Assembly: GCA_016707425.1 (NCBI GenBank)
Contig: JADJHU010000005.1
Span: 1 to 64,000, forward strand
Origin: Gammaproteobacteria bacterium
Lineage (GTDB): Bacteria; Pseudomonadota; Gammaproteobacteria; Steroidobacterales; Steroidobacteraceae
Length of the DNA stretch: 64,000 bases
Direction of reading: 5' to 3'
Shown here: one piece after another, positions 35,216-43,483 of the stretch
How positions within the stretch are numbered: the first letter of the stretch is position 1
Layout: each line of letters opens with the position of its first letter
Notes under the pieces: generated by a model
Database searches by the model: none
What the model was told of the DNA's origin: nothing
Seen by the model: the letters and a program-made list of their open reading frames with translations, nothing else
Translations under genes and position numbers: made by a program

Positions 35216-35728
35216 TCAGATCCTGGGCCGGAAGAACCGATGCGGTGAGTCACGGGCGAGCTCGCGTGCGGCGCCGGGTTCGAGCTCCCGCCAGCTGTCG
35301 GTGTCGAAGACCATGGTCGCGACTGCGGCGGTGACCAGCTCATCGAGCGAGGGGTTGGCATTGAACTCCCGCATCAGCGTCGTGAGTCCCGGATTGTGAC
35401 CGACCAGCATCGCGTGCCCGATCATCCGCCCGAGATCCTGCAGCACGATGAGCATCTCCGCGGGAGTCGCGAGATACAGTCTGTCATCCCGCCGCACGCA
35501 GTGCATTGCCACGCCGAGTATGCGCGCGACACTCTCCGCGCTCTGGACGGCGCGCACTGCGGGACTCGTGAGGATCAGGTCAGGGATCAGCTGCCGCGAG
35601 CGCAGGCGCCCGGAGATGCTGGCGATGTCGGCAAGGCCGCGACGATCCAGCGGGCGTTCGAAATCGGAGGCGGGCTTCGAGTGCTGCCACCCCGCCTGCG
35701 CATGGCGCAGGAGAGTGAGCGTTTTCAC
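35216..35728 (-). CDS. sixA: Phosphohistidine phosphatase SixA-like
   Basis: A small histidine phosphatase. MKTLTLLRHAQAGW places the catalytic His9 in an RHA motif; RPLDRRGLADI, LTSPAVRAVQSAE and MLVGHNPGLTTL complete the branch-2-like core. At 170 residues it fits SixA, which removes phosphate from His of phosphotransfer proteins, although generic small phosphatases look similar. The stop codon and the following Rieske gene's orientation (4-bp overlap) suggest a common transcript with it. Confidence 0.85.
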   Translation of the reverse strand: MKTLTLLRHAQAGWQHSKPASDFERPLDRRGLADIASISGRLRSRQLIPDLILTSPAVRAVQSAESVARILGVAMHCVRRDDRLYLATPAEMLIVLQDLGRMIGHAMLVGHNPGLTTLMREFNANPSLDELVTAAVATMVFDTDSWRELEPGAARELARDSPHRFFRPRI

Positions 35729-36039
35729 GGTGCGGCGACGAGCACCCGGCCGCCGTCTTCGCGCACGCCGAAGACGCGAATCGGTTCGTAGGCCGGAGGG
35801 GTGAGCGCCTCCCCTGTATCCAGGCAGAAGCGCGCCCCGTGCCGGGGGCAGACGACCTCCGTACCCTCGATCTCGCCGCCGGCGAGCGACTCGCCGTCAT
35901 GCGTGCAGCAGTCCTCGAAAGCATAGAGCCGTCCGTCGATGCGCGTGACCGTGACGGGCCGCCCGTCGACTTCCCCCGTCAGCCCGCCCCTGGCCTCCAG
36001 GTCCGCGACGGTGCCCAGGTCGATCCATTCACTGGTCAT
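35725..36039 (-). CDS. Small Rieske [2Fe-2S] ferredoxin
   Basis: A 104-residue stand-alone Rieske protein of the dioxygenase-ferredoxin/NirD type. The cluster ligands are Cys45 and His47 in CCTHDGESL, and Cys64 and His67 in VVCPRHGARFC. It lies 9 bp after sufT and overlaps sixA. Small Rieske genes often close SUF operons in proteobacteria, so it probably receives its cluster from the adjacent machinery. An electron-transfer partner is not visible. Confidence 0.92.
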   Translation of the reverse strand: MTSEWIDLGTVADLEARGGLTGEVDGRPVTVTRIDGRLYAFEDCCTHDGESLAGGEIEGTEVVCPRHGARFCLDTGEALTPPAYEPIRVFGVREDGGRVLVAAP

Positions 36040-36048
36040 GGGTGACTC

Positions 36049-36609
36049 CTAGTAGAACATGCCCGTCTGCAGGCGGGCTGCCTCGGACATCATCGAATGA
36101 TTCCATGGCGGGTCGAACACCAGTTCGACGTCCGCCCGCGATACTGTCGGGATGGCTTCGACCTTCTCTTTCACGTCCTGCACCAGGATCTCGCCCATGC
36201 CGCAGCCCGGCGCGGTGAGGGTCATCTGGATGCTCACAGTGCGCGTGCCGTCCGTGCCCGCGGCCACGCTGCAGTCGTAGATCAGCCCGAGATCGACGAT
36301 GTTGATCGGGATCTCCGGGTCGTAGCAGGTGCGCAGCCGCTCCCAGACGAGGCGCTCGATGTCCTGTTCGGTGGCGTTCGGCGGCAGCTCTGAGTGGCGC
36401 TCGACTTCCTTGCCGATGGCGTCGGCGTCGGCGCCGGAGAGCCGGAAGAGGTTGCCGTCGATGTACAGCGTGAAACTGCCGCCGAGCGCCTGGGTGATGT
36501 AGCCTGTCTGACCGGGTACGAGCTTCACCTCGGCACCGGCCGGGACGATCACGGCCGATACCTCACGCTGGATGACGACGGGTTCGTTCTCGTGCATTCG
36601 CATGTTCAT
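36049..36609 (-). CDS. sufT: Fe-S maturation protein SufT (DUF59/MIP18-like)
   Basis: An auxiliary factor for Fe-S protein maturation. ATG 36609 is chosen (MNMRMHENEPV), overlapping the sufU stop. The N-terminal part is a cupin-like/GTP-unrelated extension typical of the long SufT form (VPAGAEVKLVPGQTGYITQA, then FTLYIDGNLFRL). The MIP18 domain has LRTCYDPEIPINIVDLGLIY and MTLTAPGCGMGEIL, with the conserved Cys, and VELVFDPPWNHSMMSE. 186 residues. Confidence 0.92.
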   Translation of the reverse strand: MNMRMHENEPVVIQREVSAVIVPAGAEVKLVPGQTGYITQALGGSFTLYIDGNLFRLSGADADAIGKEVERHSELPPNATEQDIERLVWERLRTCYDPEIPINIVDLGLIYDCSVAAGTDGTRTVSIQMTLTAPGCGMGEILVQDVKEKVEAIPTVSRADVELVFDPPWNHSMMSEAARLQTGMFY

Positions 36610-37049
36610 TCCGTCGAGACGGGCGCACCCGCGCGCTCGAGCGCCGCGTGTGCAGTGTGCCAGCACAGGCTCGCGCACTTGACGCGAGCCGGATATTCAC
36701 GGACGCCCCCGAGAGCCGCGAGCTTGCCGAGATCCCTGCCCGGCACATGATCGTGTTCCGTGAGCAGTGCGTGCACCGCCGAGAACAGCGCCTCGAATTC
36801 CGCGCGCGTGCGGCCGCGGATGGCCTCCGTCATGAGCGAGGCGGAGGCTACCGAGATCGCGCAGCCCTGGCCCTCGAAGCGCACATCGCCGATGCGGTCA
36901 CCGTCCATGCGCATGCTGATGTGCAGGCGGTCGCCGCACAGCGGGTTGTGGCCATCTGCCTCGGCATCGGCTGCGTCGAGCCTGCCGAAATTGCGTGGCT
37001 GCCGGTTGTGATCGAGGATCACATCGCGATAGAGATCTCGCAGATCCAT
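36606..37049 (-). CDS. sufU: SufU-type Fe-S scaffold / sulfur-transfer protein
   Basis: An IscU-fold protein of 147 residues. Cys38 with Asp40 (NPLCGD), Cys63 (GQGCAIS) and Cys125 (RVKCASLCWH) match the zinc and sulfur-accepting ligands of SufU. The extra stretch before the last Cys (LGKLAALGGVREYPARVKC) is the SufU insertion absent from IscU. It directly abuts sufS, its sulfur donor. SufU is typical of Firmicutes and actinobacteria; here it replaces SufE in an otherwise proteobacterial operon, as in several other proteobacteria. Confidence 0.93.
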   Translation of the reverse strand: MDLRDLYRDVILDHNRQPRNFGRLDAADAEADGHNPLCGDRLHISMRMDGDRIGDVRFEGQGCAISVASASLMTEAIRGRTRAEFEALFSAVHALLTEHDHVPGRDLGKLAALGGVREYPARVKCASLCWHTAHAALERAGAPVSTE

Positions 37050-38315
37050 TCAGCCGAATACCTCGCGAACCTTGTGGAGCGCCGCCACCAGGCGTTCGAT
37101 GTCATGTGGGTGGTTGTAGCAGGCGAACGAGGCGCGTGCGGTCGCCGGGACGCCGAATCGCTCCATCACCGGCATGGCGCAGTGATGGCCGGTGCGGATC
37201 GCGACGCCCTCCATGTCGACGATGGTGCCGATGTCGTGCGGGTGCGTGCCCTCCATGACGAAGGACAGCACCGCGGCCTTGTGCGCCGCCGTGCCGATGA
37301 GGCGGACCCCGGGAACGGCCGATACGGCGCGCGTTGCGAGCGCGAGCAGCTGCTGCTCGTGTGCCGCGACGGCCTCGACCCCGAGGCGCTCGAGGTAGTC
37401 GAGCGCCGCTCCGAGCCCGATGGCGCCGACGATGTTCGGGGTGCCGGCCTCGAACTTCCAGGGCAGCTCGTTCCACGTGCTGCCTGCGAAACTGACCGTA
37501 CGGATCATGTCGCCGCCGCCCTGCCACGGGGGCATGTCTGCAAGCAGCGCCTCGCGCCCGTAGAGCACGCCGATGCCGGTGGGTCCGTACACCTTGTGTC
37601 CGGAGAAGGCGTAGAAGTCGATGCCGAGGGCGCGTACGTCGATGCGCCCGTGCGGCACGCCCTGGGCACCGTCGACCAGCAGCGGCACGCCGTGCGCGCG
37701 GGCGAGCGCGGCGATGCGCCCGATCGGCAGGACGGTGCCGAGGGCATTCGAGACGTGCGCCACCGCGATGAGTCGCGTCTTCGGACCGATGAGCCGCTCG
37801 AGGGCGTCGAGGTCGAGCTCGCCCCGGTCGTCGATGGGCGCCACTTTCACAACGGCACCGGTCTGCCCCGCGAGCAGCTGCCAGGGCACGATGTTGGCGT
37901 GGTGTTCGAGCCAGGTGATCAGGATCTCGTCGCCCGGGGCGAGGCGCGGCCGTCCCCAGGCCTGCGCGACCAGATTGATCGCCTCGGTCGTGCCTCGCAC
38001 GAAGACGATCTCCCGCGTGGAGGCCGCGTTGAGGAAGCGCCGCACGCGTTCGCGGGCACCCTCGAACGCCTCGGTCGCGCGCTGGCTCAGAAGATGCACG
38101 CCACGATGCACGTTGGCGTGGTCGTGCGTCTCGTAGTGGGCCATGGCGTCGAGCACCGGACGCGGGCGCTGGGAGGATGCGGCGCTGTCGAGGTAGACGA
38201 GCGGCCGGCCGTGTACCTGCTGGTCGAGCACGGGGAAGTCACGGCGCACGCGCTCGACGTCGAACGCGGCGCGCGCATGGATCGGGCTGTCCCGGTTCGC
38301 CGGTGCGGCGTTCAC
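37050..38315 (-). CDS. sufS: Cysteine desulfurase SufS
   Basis: A type II PLP-dependent desulfurase giving persulfide to SufU. GTG 38315 overlaps the sufD stop (421 residues). VYLDSAASSQRPRPVLDAM, EIVFVRGTTEAINLVAQAWG, LVDGAQGVPHGRIDV and Lys241 in FSGHKVYGPTGIGVLYG bind PLP. Cys399 in RASFACYNHPHDIERL is the sulfur-carrying residue. GHHCAMPVMERFGVP precedes it. Confidence 0.96.
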   Translation of the reverse strand: MNAAPANRDSPIHARAAFDVERVRRDFPVLDQQVHGRPLVYLDSAASSQRPRPVLDAMAHYETHDHANVHRGVHLLSQRATEAFEGARERVRRFLNAASTREIVFVRGTTEAINLVAQAWGRPRLAPGDEILITWLEHHANIVPWQLLAGQTGAVVKVAPIDDRGELDLDALERLIGPKTRLIAVAHVSNALGTVLPIGRIAALARAHGVPLLVDGAQGVPHGRIDVRALGIDFYAFSGHKVYGPTGIGVLYGREALLADMPPWQGGGDMIRTVSFAGSTWNELPWKFEAGTPNIVGAIGLGAALDYLERLGVEAVAAHEQQLLALATRAVSAVPGVRLIGTAAHKAAVLSFVMEGTHPHDIGTIVDMEGVAIRTGHHCAMPVMERFGVPATARASFACYNHPHDIERLVAALHKVREVFG

Positions 38316-39601
38316 TGCAGCAGCTCGCGGTCGAGGAGCGGGTCGTGCCTGTGGTCCGCCAGCCGCCGCTCGAGCTGCGCGCGGAGTGACGGAATGGGCA
38401 GGCGCGCGATGACGTCCTCGAGGAAGGCCCACTCGAGGAGCGCGCGGGCGACCGCCGGATCGAGACCCCGCGACAGGAGGTAGAACAGCATGGTTTCGTC
38501 GAGCTTGCCAGCCGTTGCCCCGTGGCTGCAGCGCACGTCGTCGGTGTAGATCTCGAGTTGCGGGCGCAGGTCGATCTCGGCCTCGCGCCCGGCGAGCAGC
38601 CCACGCAGGCTTTGTCGCGTGTCGACGCCCACGGCGCCTGCCTCGACGACGGCGTGACTGTTGCAGGCAACGCGGGCGCGACCCGCGGAGATGCCGCGGA
38701 ATACATGGCGGGTGCGGGAGGCCCTGCCCCGGTGACGCACGAGCGCGTAGGCGTCGTGGACCTGACTGCCATCGGCCACGCTCACGGCATCGAGAGCGAG
38801 CTGCGCATCGGCGCCCTCGAGCAGTACCTCGAGCGAGGAGCGGGCAGACTGGCTCCCGATTGCCACAGACGTGAGGTGGTAGCGTGCGTCTGCGGCGAGA
38901 CACGCGCGCAGGCTGTCGAGCCAGGTCGTGCGTGGCGAGCAGTCCTGGAGACGGGCGTGCTCGAGCGCGGCGCCGGCACCGACAGTGATGTCGACGGCGG
39001 CGTTCACGAGACTTGCCGCAGCGCCGGTACCGAGGTGACGTTCCACGAGCTGCAGGCGCGCGCCCGGCGCGAGCTCGATCCTCAGGCGGGGATACGACGC
39101 GCCGACGCTAGCGTCGGCGGTGGCGACTGCGACGATCTCGATGCCGCGCGCGTGCGCCTCTGGCGTCGCCTCGATGCGCAGTGCATCGACTGCGAAGGCC
39201 TCGTTGAGCAGCGCGAGTCGCAGTGCCTGCGAGCCGGGTCCGGGGTTCGCAGGCGCGGCTGCCGCATCCCGGGTGACATCGACGCCACCGGTCCGGCCGA
39301 GGCGTGCCGAGGCGGTTTCGTGCAGATGACCATCGACCAGGACATAGCGGTCGAAACCCTCGATCGGTGGCGGCAGCGCCAGTTCCGGCACGGTCGGGCG
39401 TGGTGCGGCGGCGAAGCTGGCCCGTTCGAGGCTGCGCAGATTCGCGTACTTCCATGCATCGTCGCGCGGAGAGGGCAGGCCGCGCTCGAGCAGCTGTTCG
39501 ATGGCCTGCCGCCTCTGTGGCGGGGACACGATGCCGGAAGGCAGGCCGTGCGCCACCGCGGCATGCTCGGCTGCGATCCTGGACGTGAGCGTTGCACTCA
39601 T
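38312..39601 (-). CDS. sufD: Fe-S cluster scaffold subunit SufD
   Basis: SufD pairs with SufB and SufC in the SufBC2D scaffold. ATG 39601 overlaps the sufC stop (429 residues). The N-terminal helix pair has DDAWKYANLRSLERASF. The beta-helix core carries GIEIVAVATADASVG and RLQLVERHLGTG. The conserved C-terminus reads FRGISAGRARVACNSHAVV, RPQLEIYTDDVRCSHGATAG and DETMLFYLLSRGLDPAVAR, with the functional His in CSHGAT. Confidence 0.95.
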   Translation of the reverse strand: MSATLTSRIAAEHAAVAHGLPSGIVSPPQRRQAIEQLLERGLPSPRDDAWKYANLRSLERASFAAAPRPTVPELALPPPIEGFDRYVLVDGHLHETASARLGRTGGVDVTRDAAAAPANPGPGSQALRLALLNEAFAVDALRIEATPEAHARGIEIVAVATADASVGASYPRLRIELAPGARLQLVERHLGTGAAASLVNAAVDITVGAGAALEHARLQDCSPRTTWLDSLRACLAADARYHLTSVAIGSQSARSSLEVLLEGADAQLALDAVSVADGSQVHDAYALVRHRGRASRTRHVFRGISAGRARVACNSHAVVEAGAVGVDTRQSLRGLLAGREAEIDLRPQLEIYTDDVRCSHGATAGKLDETMLFYLLSRGLDPAVARALLEWAFLEDVIARLPIPSLRAQLERRLADHRHDPLLDRELLQ

Positions 39602-40355
39602 GCGGCGCTCTCGAGTACCCAGTCGTAGCCGCGGCGCTCGAGTTCGAGGGCGAGCTCGCGTCCGCCACTGCGCGCGATGCGGCCGCGGGCGAGCACGTGC
39701 ACGCGGTCCGGGATGATGTGATCGAGCAGGCGCTGGTAGTGGGTGATGAGCAGGCACGAGCGCGCCGGTGAACGCAGCGAATTCACCCCTGCCGCCACGA
39801 TCTTCAGCGCATCGATGTCGAGCCCGGAGTCCGTTTCGTCGAGCACCGCCAGCCGGGGTTCGAGGACCAGCATCTGCAGGATCTCGTTGCGTTTCTTTCG
39901 CCGCCCGAGAATCCTTCGTTCACGCCGCGCGAGAGGAAGCTCTCGTCCATGTGCATGAGCTTCATCTTTTCGCGCACCAGTCCCAGGAACTCGAAGGCAT
40001 CCACTTCGGGCTGCCCCTGGGCCTTGCGGGCCGCGTTCACCGCCGCCTTCAGGAGATATACGTTGTTCACACCCGGAATCTCCACCGGGTACTGGAAGCC
40101 GAGAAACATCCCGGCCCGCGCGCGCTCCTCGGGCGGCAGCGCGAGGAGGTCATGGCCTTCGAAGTGCACCCGGCCGCGCTGCACCTCGTAGCCGGGGCGC
40201 CCCGCGAGCACATAGCCGAGCGTGCTCTTCCCGGATCCGTTCGGACCCATGATGGCGTGCACCTCCCCTGTCGGCAGGGTGAGGCTCAGGCCTTCGAGCA
40301 CCTTGCGGCCGCCGACCGCGACGTGCAGATCTTCGATCTCCAGCATGTGAGTCAT
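39598..40355 (-). pseudogene. sufC: SufC ATPase of the SUF system, one-base frameshift in an A-tract
   Basis: SufC is the ABC ATPase driving cluster assembly on SufBD. From ATG 40355 the first part reads LEIEDLHVAVGGRKVL, Walker A GPNGSGKSTLGYVL, FLGFQYPVEIPGVNNVY and the signature GFSGGER, after which the frame is lost. One base over, KRNEILQMLVLEPRLAVLD, ETDSGLDIDALKIV and LLITHYQRLLDHIIPDRVHV run to the stop at 39598. Adding one A to the AAA at 39896-39898 restores the family sequence GGEKKRNEILQM exactly. As the operon is intact and SUF seems the only system seen here, a homopolymer consensus error is more likely than a null mutation. Confidence 0.9.
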
Positions 40356-40362
40356 CGCTCCT

Positions 40363-41826
40363 CTAGCCGACCGCGCCTTCGAGGCTCACGGCGAGCAGGT
40401 TGTTGGCCTCCACGGCGAACTCCATGGGCAGCTCCTTGAAGACGGCCTTGCAGAAGCCGCTAACGATCATGTTGACGGCGTCCTCCTGCGAGATGCCGCG
40501 CTGCAGGCAGTAGAAGAGCTGGTCTTCGCTGATCCTGGAGGTGCTCGCCTCGTGCTCCACGGTGGCGGTCGGGTTCTTCACCTCGACGTAGGGGAAGGTG
40601 TGCGCACCGCAGCGCGCGCCCATGAGGAGCGAGTCGCACTGCGTGAAATTGCGCGCCCCGTGCGCCCCCGGCAGGATCTTCACGAGGCCGCGATAGGTGC
40701 CCTGGCCCTGACCGGCCGAGATGCCCTTCGAGATGATGGTGCTGCGCGTATTCGGGGCGATATGGATCATCTTGGTGCCGGTATCCGCCTGCTGGTGGTT
40801 GTTCACGGTCGCCACCGAATAGAACTCGCCGATCGAGCCCTCGCCGCGCAGGACGCAGCTCGGGTATTTCCAGGTGATCGCCGCACCCGTCTCCACCTGT
40901 GTCCAGGAAATCCGGGAATTCCGCCCGCGGCAGTCGCCCCGCTTGGTGACGAAGTTGAAGATGCCGCCGCGGCCCTGTTCGTCGCCGGGATACCAGTTCT
41001 GCACGGTCGAGTACTTGATATGGGCATCGTCCAGGGCCACGAGCTCCACCACGGCGGCGTGCAGCTGGTTCTCGTCGCGCTTGGGTGCCGAGCAGCCCTC
41101 GAGATAGCTCACGTGGCTGCCGGCATCGGCAATGATGAGCGTGCGTTCGAACTGCCCGCTCTTGGCCGCATTGATGCGGAAATAGCTGGAGAGCTCCATC
41201 GGGCAGCGCGTGCCTTTGGGCACGTACACGAAGGAGCCATCCGAGAATACGGCGGAGTTGAGCGCTGCGTAGAAGTTGTCGGTATGTGGCACGACGGAGC
41301 CGAGATACTGCTCGATGATTTCCGGGTGTGTCTGCACGCCTTCCGAGAACGGACAGAACACCACGCCGGCCCTGGCAAGCCGCTCCCTGAAGGTCGTCGC
41401 GACCGATACGCTGTCGAAGATAGCGTCGACTGCGACTCCTGCCAGGCGCGCACGCTCGTGGAGCGGTACGCCGAGCTTCTCGTAGGTGGCCAGCAGTTTC
41501 GGGTCGACTTCCTCGAGACTTTTCGGCGCATCCGCGTTGATCTTTGGTGCCGAGTAATAGGAGATCGCCTGATAGTCGATCGGCTCGTAGCGGGCATGCC
41601 CCCAGTGCGGCTCGCGCATCGTGAGCCAGTGGCGCAGGGCCTTCAGGCGCCACTCTGTCAGGAAGGAGGGTTCCCTCTTGATGCGCGAGAGCCGGCGGAC
41701 CACGTCCTCGTCGATCCCCGGGGGGAACGATACCGACTCGATGTCGGTGACGAAGCCGTGCTGATAGGTGCGGCTGACGAGGCTCTCGAGATCGGTACTG
41801 GTTTCGGTCATGATCTGCGCACTCAC
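40363..41826 (-). CDS. sufB: Fe-S cluster scaffold subunit SufB
   Basis: The main SUF scaffold subunit, 487 residues. Family marks: YQHGFVTDIESVSFPPGIDE, FLTEWRLKALRHW, TDNFYAALNSAVFSDGSFVY and VPKGTRCPMELSSYFRIN. The beta-helix core has SYLEGCSAPKRDENQLHAAV, KYSTVQNWYPGDEQGRGGIF, NFVTKRGDCRG and SGARCGAHTF-like LLMGARCGAHTFPYV. The C-terminal SISEDQLFY-like segment is SRISEDQLFYCLQRGIS. The Cys in GDCRGRNS is the proposed persulfide acceptor. ATG 41817 (MTETSTDLESL) is an alternative start. Confidence 0.97.
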   Translation of the reverse strand: MSAQIMTETSTDLESLVSRTYQHGFVTDIESVSFPPGIDEDVVRRLSRIKREPSFLTEWRLKALRHWLTMREPHWGHARYEPIDYQAISYYSAPKINADAPKSLEEVDPKLLATYEKLGVPLHERARLAGVAVDAIFDSVSVATTFRERLARAGVVFCPFSEGVQTHPEIIEQYLGSVVPHTDNFYAALNSAVFSDGSFVYVPKGTRCPMELSSYFRINAAKSGQFERTLIIADAGSHVSYLEGCSAPKRDENQLHAAVVELVALDDAHIKYSTVQNWYPGDEQGRGGIFNFVTKRGDCRGRNSRISWTQVETGAAITWKYPSCVLRGEGSIGEFYSVATVNNHQQADTGTKMIHIAPNTRSTIISKGISAGQGQGTYRGLVKILPGAHGARNFTQCDSLLMGARCGAHTFPYVEVKNPTATVEHEASTSRISEDQLFYCLQRGISQEDAVNMIVSGFCKAVFKELPMEFAVEANNLLAVSLEGAVG

Positions 41827-41829
41827 GGC

Positions 41830-42312
41830 TCAGGCACGCGGGGACACGCGGCCGGTCAGTCTGATCAGCTCACGCTCGAAAGCGGGCATCCGCTGCCGCT
41901 GGCCCGAGGCCTCGAGACCGGCGAGCTGGGCGAGCGAGACCTCGTAAAGCGCGCGACGGATGGCGAAATTCACCTGCTGCCAGGCGTCTCCGACGTGACA
42001 GCTGCCCTCGATGTCGCAGCGGCCACGGCCGACCGAGCAGTCGGTGAGCGCGAGCGGCCCTTCGAGCGCATCGAGGATCGAAGCGGCGCTGATCTCGGCA
42101 GCCGGGCGGGCGAGCTGATAGCCGCCATGCAGCCCGCGCGTGGAGGTGACCAGCCCGGCACGCTGCAGCTGCTTCAGGACCTTGCTCACGGTCGGTGCCG
42201 CGACGCGCGTGCGCGCGGCAATCGCCGCAGCCGTGTGCACGCGCTGCGGCTCCTGCGCGAGATTCGCGAGGATCACCGTTGCATAGTCCGTGAGCTTGCT
42301 GATGCGCAGCAT
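41830..42312 (-). CDS. Rrf2-family SUF regulator (SufR/IscR-like)
   Basis: A 160-residue winged-helix regulator that senses Fe-S status. MLRISKLTDYATVILANLA is the Rrf2 start; recognition-helix region VAAPTVSKVLKQLQRAGLV and wing STRGLHGGYQLAR follow. Cys92, Cys99 and Cys105 (DCSVGRGRCDIEGSC) can ligate a [2Fe-2S] cluster as in IscR. It leads the suf operon, with sufB starting 3 bp after its stop, and an IscR-like palindrome lies just upstream. Apo- or holo-form repression is inferred. Confidence 0.94.
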   Translation of the reverse strand: MLRISKLTDYATVILANLAQEPQRVHTAAAIAARTRVAAPTVSKVLKQLQRAGLVTSTRGLHGGYQLARPAAEISAASILDALEGPLALTDCSVGRGRCDIEGSCHVGDAWQQVNFAIRRALYEVSLAQLAGLEASGQRQRMPAFERELIRLTGRVSPRA

Positions 42313-42335
42313 GGCGTTCCTGGCCAGTTGTCCAT

Positions 42336-42354
42336 AACTAGGACTAGTTTAGTA
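42336..42354. promoter_or_regulatory. Candidate IscR/SufR operator before the suf operon
   Basis: AACTAG-GA-CTAGTT (42336-42349) is a perfect inverted repeat. It is overlapped by GACTAGTTTAGTA (42342-42354), which resembles the type 1 IscR core GACTRWWWYAGTC with two mismatches. It lies 24 bases upstream of the Rrf2 gene and between it and the divergent aldolase gene. Confidence 0.55.
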
Positions 42355-42391
42355 CTGATTGCGGTACAAGGCCAGCCTGCGGCGGTCGATT

Positions 42392-42400
42392 TGCTATGAT
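42392..42400 (+). promoter_or_regulatory. Extended -10 promoter element of the aldolase gene
   Basis: TGC-TATGAT, an extended -10, lies 56 bases before the aldolase ATG. No -35 match at the right spacing is evident. It is 38 bases from the suf operator, so the two transcripts start back to back. Confidence 0.5.
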
Positions 42401-42456
42401 GCCTGCCCGTTCCGTGAGGGCCACAGGCCCCGAAGAATTCCCGGAGGATCCACGAG

Positions 42457-43479
42457 ATGAATCGCAGTGAGCTCGAGCGCGTGGCGCGCGGCATGGTCGC
42501 CAAAGGCAAAGGCATTCTTGCCGCTGACGAGAGCTCGGGGACGATCAGGAAGCGCTTCGACAGCATACGGGTGGAGTCCACCGAGGAGCTGCGCCGCAGC
42601 TACCGGGAGATGCTGTTCACGGCGCCGGGCGCGGCCGGGTCGATCAGCGCGGTCATCTTCTACGACGAGACGCTGCGCCAGAAGACGAAGGACGGCGTGC
42701 CGTTCCCGGAATACCTCACGCGGCTCGGCATCATTCCGGGCATCAAGGTCGATGCCGGCGCCAAGCCTCTGGCAGCCCACCCGGGTGAGACGATCACGGA
42801 AGGGCTCGACGGGTTGCGCGAGCGGCTGGTCGAGTACCACGGGCTCGGTGCGCGCTTTGCCAAGTGGCGCGCGGTGATCGACATCGGGGACGGTATCCCG
42901 AGCCGCTATGGCATCGAGGCGAATGCCGAGGCGCTGGCCCGTTATGCAGCGCTCTGCCAGGAACAGCAGATCGTCCCGATCGTCGAGCCCGAGGTGCTCA
43001 TGGATGGCGGGCATTCGATCGAGCGCTGCGAGGAGGTGACGAATGCCGTTCTGGAGGCCGTTTTCGACCGACTGTACATGGCGCGCATCCATCTCGAAGG
43101 CATGGTCCTCAAGCCCAATATGGTGATCTCCGGCAAGAAGGCCACGAACCGCGCAGCGCCCGAGCAGGTGGCCGAGGCGACGCTTCGCTGCCTGAGACGC
43201 CGCGTGCCGGCCGCGGTGCCCGGCATCGCCTTTCTTTCCGGTGGCCAGAGTCCGAGCGAGGCGACGCAGCACCTCGGTCTCATGAACAGGGCCGGGCCGC
43301 AGCCCTGGGCGCTCACCTTCAGTTACGGGCGGGCTCTGCAGGAGACGGCACTCAAGGCCTGGGGCGGGGCGCCCGCGAACTTCGGTGCGGGCCAGAAGGC
43401 ATTCGCCCGGCGTGCGCAGCTCAACGGCCTCGCCGCGGCGGGCCTGTACGAGGCGTCCATGGAGAGCCAGGCCGCCTGA
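42457..43479 (+). CDS. Class I fructose-bisphosphate aldolase
   Basis: A Schiff-base aldolase interconverting fructose-1,6-bisphosphate with two triose phosphates. GGAGGA precedes ATG 42457. LAADESSGTIRKRFD, GAAGSISAVIFYDETLRQK, GIIPGIKVDAGAKPL and IVEPEVLMDGGHSIE lead to Lys219 in EGMVLKPNMVISGKK. FLSGGQSPSEATQHL and WALTFSYGRALQ follow. At 340 residues it is the eukaryote-like class I type found in many proteobacteria, not the DhnA type. Confidence 0.95.
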   Translation: MNRSELERVARGMVAKGKGILAADESSGTIRKRFDSIRVESTEELRRSYREMLFTAPGAAGSISAVIFYDETLRQKTKDGVPFPEYLTRLGIIPGIKVDAGAKPLAAHPGETITEGLDGLRERLVEYHGLGARFAKWRAVIDIGDGIPSRYGIEANAEALARYAALCQEQQIVPIVEPEVLMDGGHSIERCEEVTNAVLEAVFDRLYMARIHLEGMVLKPNMVISGKKATNRAAPEQVAEATLRCLRRRVPAAVPGIAFLSGGQSPSEATQHLGLMNRAGPQPWALTFSYGRALQETALKAWGGAPANFGAGQKAFARRAQLNGLAAAGLYEASMESQAA

Positions 43480-43483
43480 GCGG

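Noticed and set aside
39889..39900. Programmed frameshifting in sufC
   Set aside because: GAAAGAAAC is not a canonical slippery heptamer and no SufC is known to use one; a single missing A is simpler.
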